This document shows, piece by piece, positions 6,075 to 10,136 of a DNA stretch of 10,136 nt. Origin of the DNA: CAZOMR01 sp964580655 (GTDB lineage: Bacteria > RBG-13-61-14 > CAZOMR01); contig CAZOMR010000114.1 in NCBI GenBank assembly GCA_964580655.1, positions 1-10,136 on the forward strand, given 5' to 3'. Below the pieces are notes generated by a model. The model was not told the origin of the DNA. It made no database searches and saw only the letters and a program-made list of their open reading frames with translations. The translations under genes were made by a program, and so were the position numbers. The first letter of the stretch is position 1, and every line of letters starts with the position of its first letter.

Positions 6075-8174
6075 TCACTGCCCGCATGGCGCGTCAACAT
6101 CTGACCTTGGCTCATAGATCACTGCCTTGCCCTGGTTGACTATTGAGTAGAGGAAGCATCCGTACTGGTATTTGGTTTCATCAAGCTGGAAGTTGATGTC
6201 GTGGCCATCCATTACCCCGTCCTCGTAATAGTGCTGGGACATGCCGGTTACGGCTTTCCCGGACTCGACCGGTATATTGCCCGAGACCGGGAATTCGAGA
6301 ATCTCTGCGCCGGAAACATCCATCCATTCATCAAGGGATTCTTCAAGTATCTCCCCGGCCATGTCCAGACCGAGGGACGTGATAACAGCATTCTGTGATA
6401 TCGGCGAGAAGTAATGGTCGTAAAGCCCGATGGGCATCCACACATTCTTTGGCTCGCGTCCGGGAAACGGCCTCTGGATCATATGCGGGGCATAGCTGAG
6501 CGGATCACAGGGCGCGAGCACAGTGTTCATCAGGCTGGTCATGGGGTTAAACATCTCAAGCCCGAGAATCTCGCCTATCCCCACGCCCTTGCGCTTCATT
6601 GATTTTGAGTTTGTGGGATTGCAGTCCGCGACAAAGACACTCCAGTGCGCGCCTGCGCCGGAGGGGATCGCGGCAATGATGTCGGTCTCTACCGGTGCGA
6701 AGACATTCAGGATCAAACTGCCAAGCGACTGGCCCATGGTGAAAAACAGGTCCGGGTCAAAAAAGATTTTACCCCGCGTTGATACCGAGGTGTCTGTTCC
6801 GGGGCAGAGCGAGGGATCGAGTTCAAGGTTCTGCATGAGACGCACCAGCATGAAAGCCTCTGCCACGGACTGCCGGATGTTGTCCCGCAAAGCCTCTGGA
6901 CTGAGAAAGTTGTAATACGGGATCATGCTCGGATGCCCGCCGCGCTCACCGTTCTGCGGCTGGGCCGCTCCCACCGCGGCTATACCGCGTCTGGCAACTA
7001 TAAATGCAGGGCCCTCGCCGGCAATGGGCAGGCTTTTCTTTTCCGGCTTGCCGAGCCCTGCCTTGAGTGTACTCGCATGGTGTGCCGTATACCCTCTATC
7101 AATAACCTGCGTGGACACGCCGGCTGTGCCGTGAATATAGACCAGAAGAGGGAATCCGCTCGCAGGCATCCTGCCCTTCGGGATGGAGATGGCCACCGGG
7201 ACATCTTCATGACGCTGGACTATTGGCATTCCCTCGTTGTCGAATTTTATCCTTCCTCCCTTGCCGTGGCCATAAGGCGGGGTCCCTGTCTGGAACTGTG
7301 GAGCGGTGAAGGTCCCTTCGATTACATAATAATCATCGTACTCGCGAGTGCGTCTAAATCCGGGGTCAAGGGTAAGCGGGTCCATCCGATCAACATACTC
7401 GAAGATTTTCAACATCTCGGCTGTGGGGTCTCCGGTAGTAAAGACAGTAGCCGCCGCGATCTCTCCGGCATCAAGCCCGGCCTCTTTGAGCCAGTCCCAG
7501 AGCGGGGCATAGACATCCCTTGCTTTCCCCCCAAGCCTTCCATCCGGGCTCATGCCTCTTTTCAGGTCTTCAAAATATGGAGAGCATGAAAGCGGGTTGC
7601 CTTCTCGATCGCCAAGGCTCTTATTGATTACGACCGCGTAGGTGGTGTTTTCCCGCAACGCAAAACCGGGTAGCGCCATTACGGCAAGCAGGTTCTTCGG
7701 GCCGAAATTCAAATCCGGACGCTTGGCGTAGAAGTGGGTGAGAACCGGTAATATCCTTCCTCGCTCAGGCGATTGCGGGTCTATATCAACAAGGAATACG
7801 GGACTTTCTGGTTTAAGCGAAGCCGCAGGGCTTGCTGGAAGGTTCGCGGAATTGACAGGCCCGGTGGCATGGAAATATACAGTAGTACCGGTGCTGAAGC
7901 CGTATCCGTGCGCGACACCCTCGATGTAGCGAGTGAACATCTTGGAGTGCATGCTGTTCGGAAACCGGCTCATGTCAATACTGCCGTCAGGCATGCGCCG
8001 AATGTCGCTTGGAAAGGGAACATCAAAAAAATTTCCCTTGTCACTGAGATCAAGATAAAAATATGTTCCTTCATCGGCATCTCGCCGCGCCAGCGAATCG
8101 CTCACAGGCGCAAGCAAAGCCAGCAACAATATCAATGCCAGGTAAAATCTCCATGCTCTCTTAGCCTCCTTCAT
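6075..8174 (-). CDS. Secreted alpha/beta hydrolase, virulence-factor-lipase-like
   Basis: A 699-residue exported serine hydrolase. Residues 1-29 form a signal peptide: a KEAKR basic start, a Leu-rich core at 11-22, and a likely cut after SLA. The mature start carries FFDVPFPSDIRR (49-60), like the N-terminal domain of bacterial virulence-factor lipases. The alpha/beta hydrolase part has an oxyanion-type VYIHGTAG (345-352), the nucleophile elbow GQSLG with Ser483 (481-485), and plausible acid and base residues Asp586 (GLYDHYF) and His658 (DGHDI), so the triad appears intact. It probably hydrolyses esters or lipids in the periplasm or outside the cell, with the substrate unknown. The start is well supported by AAGGAGG 7 nt upstream of the ATG. 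It lies alone between two minus-strand units and looks more GC-rich than the glycan genes. Confidence 0.78.
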   Translation of the reverse strand: MKEAKRAWRFYLALILLLALLAPVSDSLARRDADEGTYFYLDLSDKGNFFDVPFPSDIRRMPDGSIDMSRFPNSMHSKMFTRYIEGVAHGYGFSTGTTVYFHATGPVNSANLPASPAASLKPESPVFLVDIDPQSPERGRILPVLTHFYAKRPDLNFGPKNLLAVMALPGFALRENTTYAVVINKSLGDREGNPLSCSPYFEDLKRGMSPDGRLGGKARDVYAPLWDWLKEAGLDAGEIAAATVFTTGDPTAEMLKIFEYVDRMDPLTLDPGFRRTREYDDYYVIEGTFTAPQFQTGTPPYGHGKGGRIKFDNEGMPIVQRHEDVPVAISIPKGRMPASGFPLLVYIHGTAGVSTQVIDRGYTAHHASTLKAGLGKPEKKSLPIAGEGPAFIVARRGIAAVGAAQPQNGERGGHPSMIPYYNFLSPEALRDNIRQSVAEAFMLVRLMQNLELDPSLCPGTDTSVSTRGKIFFDPDLFFTMGQSLGSLILNVFAPVETDIIAAIPSGAGAHWSVFVADCNPTNSKSMKRKGVGIGEILGLEMFNPMTSLMNTVLAPCDPLSYAPHMIQRPFPGREPKNVWMPIGLYDHYFSPISQNAVITSLGLDMAGEILEESLDEWMDVSGAEILEFPVSGNIPVESGKAVTGMSQHYYEDGVMDGHDINFQLDETKYQYGCFLYSIVNQGKAVIYEPRSDVDAPCGQ

Positions 8175-8206
8175 CTCATTCCCTCCTTGCGCCTTTAAGT
8201 CCTGTC

Positions 8207-8235
8207 CTCATACGCCCTTACAAAGATACGGTCAA
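8207..8235 (-). promoter_or_regulatory. Candidate proximal sigma70 promoter of the hydrolase gene
   Basis: On the minus strand TTGACC (8230-8235) is separated by 17 nt from TATGAG (8207-8212). Transcription would start near 8200, giving a leader of about 25 nt that holds the AAGGAGG ribosome site before the ATG at 8174. The geometry is good and the -10 match is moderate. Confidence 0.45.
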
Positions 8236-8255
8236 CACCTTCCACATTGACACAC

Positions 8256-8283
8256 ATTATACCTTACAATAATTTCGGATCAA
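8256..8283 (-). promoter_or_regulatory. Candidate distal sigma70 promoter of the hydrolase gene
   Basis: On the minus strand a perfect TATAAT (8256-8261) follows TTGATC (8278-8283) after 16 nt. Transcription would start near 8249, about 75 nt before the hydrolase ATG and upstream of the proximal promoter candidate. The two could work in tandem, or one may be a chance match. The rest of the interval 8175-8416 shows no gene and no clear terminator for the PAS gene that ends at 8417. Confidence 0.42.
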
Positions 8284-8416
8284 AAGTATTCGCTTTGAGA
8301 GGAGAGTTTATTGACTCCAGAACCTTCCAGTCATTTTGACCTGTGAGATGCGGTCGCCATACCCTGACCGACAACTATGCGGGATTTTTTCGGCTCGTCT
8401 CAGGCTTTCACTGCTC

Positions 8417-8833
8417 TTACGATGATCCCTGATCGAGCAATCGCCTTTCGCCCTCCAGTTTCTTGATTTCCGTTATGTCCTGGGTGACCTCCAGGGTGCC
8501 ACGGTATTTTCCACCTTCATCCCGGAGGGCAAAGTAGCGGATGTACACGAATATCCCCTTAAGCTGAACCCAGAACTCGGCCACATCCCTTGTCCCGGCC
8601 TTGAACTCATCCACAATATGATTGACTATGTGCACGCTTTTTTGCGGATGACAGTTCTGGACCTTGCGGCCTATGATGCCTGCGGATCGGCGGAATATCC
8701 TTTTCTTTCCCGCAGAGAAGTAGCGGACCTCGTCATTCTCATCAACAAAAGTGAGGTCTACGGGAAGATTCTTGAAGACCAGGTTGATCTGCTCAAGACT
8801 CAAAGCCCCTGTATCGAGTTTTAGATCATCCAT
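8417..8833 (-). CDS. Stand-alone PAS domain protein like the C-terminal part of DUF438 proteins
   Basis: A 138-residue protein consisting of one PAS domain. Segments such as LPVDLTFVDENDEVRYFS (23-40), IGRKVQNCHPQKSVHIV (54-70), AEFWVQLKGIFVYIRYFALRDE (85-106) and GTLEVTQDITEIKKLEGE (112-129) are those seen at the C terminus of DUF438 proteins. Those normally also carry DUF438 and a hemerythrin-like domain, and both are absent here. The conserved Cys61-His62 pair and His68 are candidate ligands for heme or another metal, which is an inference. The gene follows the HD gene by 4 nt. Its AAGGAGG site overlaps the end of the HD coding sequence, so the two are probably translationally coupled. There is no output domain, so it presumably signals by protein contact, perhaps with the HD partner. 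Confidence 0.85.
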   Translation of the reverse strand: MDDLKLDTGALSLEQINLVFKNLPVDLTFVDENDEVRYFSAGKKRIFRRSAGIIGRKVQNCHPQKSVHIVNHIVDEFKAGTRDVAEFWVQLKGIFVYIRYFALRDEGGKYRGTLEVTQDITEIKKLEGERRLLDQGSS

Positions 8834-8837
8834 GAAT

Positions 8838-9533
8838 TTATCCTCCTTGACCAGTTCGTGCTAACAGTTCACATGCCTTTTGCTTTCCAGTCTCTGTCTT
8901 GAAGGTGTTCTCGATTTTCTCCGCAAGTTCTTCTCCCTCAATACCCGCGAATTCTTTCTCGAGATTTGCAAGCTGAACCGCGTCCCCTACAATGATGGCC
9001 TCTTTCGAGTCCATTTCCTTTTCGCTTTGAAGGTTTCCAATGATACGGCAGACATGGTCAACGGTATCCTCATCCAGGTCAAGCTCTTTCATTATCCGCT
9101 TTGCACTTGCCTCCTTAAGATCATGGAGCAGTGCCGCGGCCAGAACTACCCGCGGATTCGCGCCCTCTTCACGGAGAAACTCCTTCGCATTCTCAAGAAC
9201 CATGATAGCATGGGTTATCCTTTTTTGAGCATCACGAAACTCTTTTTTCAGGGCATCCATAATCTGGGCCACCAGCGCCATATCTTCCAATTCATTCTCT
9301 ACTTGCAACTCCTTTGGATCAAACCCGAGGCATTCTTTCGCGTGCTCGCACCACTGCGCACACCCGAGGCTGAGCCTGGGGTTGACAATCCGGTTTCCGC
9401 ATCCGGGACAGCGGCGAGAGGCATCGTCTTTGAAGAACTCCACGCTGTGACCGCATTTAGAGCAGGTAACATCAAAGATGTCCCCGGGTCTCCAGAACAT
9501 TGTATCCTGGCCCGGACACTTGATTCTGGTCAT
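8838..9533 (-). CDS. HD-domain protein with N-terminal Cys-rich zinc-ribbon region
   Basis: A 231-residue protein in two parts. The N-terminal 70 residues begin MTRIKCPGQD and contain CSKC (24-27) and CPGC (42-45), a zinc ribbon. They then have CAQWCEHAKEC (Cys58, 62, 68), which with Cys6 could hold a second zinc or an Fe-S cluster. Residues 85-215 form a helical HD domain with the metal-ligand set His108, His137-Asp138 (LLHDL) and Asp184 (VGDAVQL), so it looks catalytically competent as a phosphohydrolase. Its substrate, perhaps a nucleotide or cyclic nucleotide, is unknown. I recognise the architecture from anaerobes but know no assigned function. It lies 43 nt after the Rrf2 gene and 4 nt before the PAS gene. 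A moderate AAGAAGGG ribosome site precedes the ATG. Confidence 0.82.
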   Translation of the reverse strand: MTRIKCPGQDTMFWRPGDIFDVTCSKCGHSVEFFKDDASRRCPGCGNRIVNPRLSLGCAQWCEHAKECLGFDPKELQVENELEDMALVAQIMDALKKEFRDAQKRITHAIMVLENAKEFLREEGANPRVVLAAALLHDLKEASAKRIMKELDLDEDTVDHVCRIIGNLQSEKEMDSKEAIIVGDAVQLANLEKEFAGIEGEELAEKIENTFKTETGKQKACELLARTGQGG

Positions 9534-9576
9534 ATCATTCTATCCCTTCTTAAGCAGAGCAGAAATTCCAAAAGGG

Positions 9577-10005
9577 TCACCCTCCAGCCTTCAATTGATA
9601 CACATCCTTCAATTCAGATAGCTTTGTTCGAGCCAGGTAATTCCTTACCTCCTTGTTGACCGTCTTGAGAAGCCCGCCCAGAATGCACCTCTTGCCGCTG
9701 CAAATCGGGGTGTCCAGGAGACAGTTACTTGCAAGGAGCGGACCATCAATCTCCTCGTAAACCTCAAGCAGGGTGATCTCTTCAGGGGCTTTCCCGAGCA
9801 TAAAGCCGCCCCGCGGGCCCCTGACCGCACTCACAAGCCCGGATTTGGAAAGCCGCTGGAGCACCTTGGAAAGGTGAAACTCCGAAGCATGTAGGACTGA
9901 GGCGATCTCCCTGGTGGGAAGCACCCTCTCCGGCCTATCCGCCAGCAGAACCACAGCATGCAAGGCCAGAGAAGCTGCACTTGATATATTCAATACACGG
10001 GACAC
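9577..10005 (-). CDS. Rrf2-family transcriptional regulator with three-Cys cluster site
   Basis: A 142-residue Rrf2 regulator related to IscR and NsrR. A winged helix-turn-helix spans about 8-70, with recognition region ASEFHLSKVLQRLSKSGLV (40-58) and wing RGPRGGF (62-68). The dimerisation and cluster-binding region follows, with Cys95, Cys102 and Cys107. The spacing C-X6-C-X4-C differs slightly from the C-X5-C pattern that opens the IscR site. Such regulators sense iron-sulfur status, nitric oxide or redox state through an Fe-S cluster. Which signal applies here is not decidable from sequence. The start codon is GTG, 8 nt after a TAAGGAG ribosome site. It is the first gene of the operon with the HD and PAS genes, and autoregulation is likely because its own promoter is the only good one for all three. 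Confidence 0.92.
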   Translation of the reverse strand: MSRVLNISSAASLALHAVVLLADRPERVLPTREIASVLHASEFHLSKVLQRLSKSGLVSAVRGPRGGFMLGKAPEEITLLEVYEEIDGPLLASNCLLDTPICSGKRCILGGLLKTVNKEVRNYLARTKLSELKDVYQLKAGG

Positions 10006-10036
10006 TGGAAAAGCTCCTTATTCGTATTCTGGAACT

Positions 10037-10065
10037 ACTTTACCACATAATCCCCTTGTTGTCAA
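10037..10065 (-). promoter_or_regulatory. Strong sigma70 promoter of the rrf2-HD-PAS operon
   Basis: On the minus strand a perfect TTGACA (10060-10065) is followed after exactly 17 nt by TAAAGT (10037-10042), four of six matches to TATAAT. Transcription would begin near 10030, about 25 nt before the GTG start of the regulator. The -35 box is part of the small dyad GTTGACAAC, which could contribute to an operator for the regulator. The 23-bp repeat lies only 17 nt upstream of the -35 box. Confidence 0.65.
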
Positions 10066-10081
10066 CTAATAGATTGAAAAA

Positions 10082-10104
10082 GGGTGTGCGACATAAATGG
10101 TGAC
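10082..10104. repeat. 23-bp inverted repeat, right copy (probable IS terminus)
   Basis: This is the exact reverse complement of 31-53. It begins GGGTGTGCGACA and ends GGTGAC, then continues into sequence (10105-10136) that does not match the left side. If it is an IS end, the element body lies to the right, outside the window, and the outer tip faces inward. The remaining 32 nt show no gene. Confidence 0.6.
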
Positions 10105-10136
10105 TTTTTTCATTCTCGGCCGTAGAGGCTCTGCTT

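Noticed and set aside
6933..7589. A 218-codon plus-strand open frame inside the hydrolase gene
   Set aside because: It is a frame shadow of a strongly supported hydrolase. The translation is low-complexity with scattered Cys and Arg and has no family resemblance.
8247..8275. Plus-strand promoter-like TTGACA-17-TAATTT
   Set aside because: No plus-strand gene follows before the window end. It overlaps the minus-strand hydrolase promoter region, so it is probably chance in AT-rich DNA, although an antisense RNA cannot be excluded.
8352..8389. Possible intrinsic terminator: CGGTC/GACCG stem followed by TTTTTT
   Set aside because: The stem is only 5 bp and the T-run begins about 13 nt after it. 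It is also on the plus strand, where no gene ends. It does not terminate the minus-strand PAS gene.
9573..9583. Palindrome AGGGTCACCCT over the Rrf2 stop codon
   Set aside because: The centre is one base, so it cannot form a useful RNA hairpin, and its position inside coding sequence makes an operator unlikely. Followed by TTTT on the minus strand, but too weak to call a terminator.
8880..9659. A 259-codon open frame on the plus strand opposite the HD gene
   Set aside because: It lies fully antisense to a gene with clear zinc-ribbon and HD motifs, spans an intergenic gap and the next gene's end, and has no recognisable domain.

Overview
The window looks like chromosomal DNA of an anaerobic Gram-negative bacterium, most likely a Desulfobacterota/delta-proteobacterial lineage or a similar metagenomic anaerobe. 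This rests on protein character: a lone DUF438-type PAS domain, a Cys-rich HD protein opening with a CPGQDT motif, an Fe-S-type Rrf2 regulator, and a long secreted lipase-like hydrolase. It is an inference without database support. No RNA genes, CRISPR arrays or complete transposases are visible.

Layout. (1) Positions 1-188 hold one copy of a 23-bp sequence (31-53) and a leader with a hairpin and a short direct repeat. (2) Positions 189-3748 (+ strand) are a tight four-gene glycan operon: GT2 glycosyltransferase, extended-SDR sugar-nucleotide enzyme, DegT/DnrJ/EryC1 aminotransferase and SAM methyltransferase. Gaps are only 2-5 nt. (3) Positions 3745-5949 (- strand) hold a polytopic YfhO-family membrane protein whose stop codon overlaps that of the methyltransferase. 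(4) Positions 6075-8174 (- strand) encode a signal-peptide-bearing alpha/beta hydrolase with two candidate promoters. (5) Positions 8417-10005 (- strand) are a three-gene operon in the order rrf2 regulator, Cys-rich HD protein, PAS protein, behind a strong sigma70-like promoter. (6) Positions 10082-10104 carry an exact inverted copy of the 23-bp sequence at 31-53.

How the parts work together. The four glycan genes can make and transfer a modified, probably aminated and methylated, sugar: the SDR and aminotransferase act on a nucleotide sugar, the GT2 moves a sugar to a lipid or polymer, and the methyltransferase decorates. YfhO proteins are implicated in sugar transfer outside the membrane, so it may be functionally linked although it is convergent. 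The Rrf2-HD-PAS operon looks like a redox, iron-sulfur or nitric-oxide response module in which all three proteins carry metal- or cofactor-type residues. This is the best candidate here for a little-described system.

The inverted 23-bp sequences lie about 53-55 nt from each end of the window. They look like insertion-sequence ends facing inward, so the window may be the unique DNA between two IS copies, or a contig that broke at IS copies.
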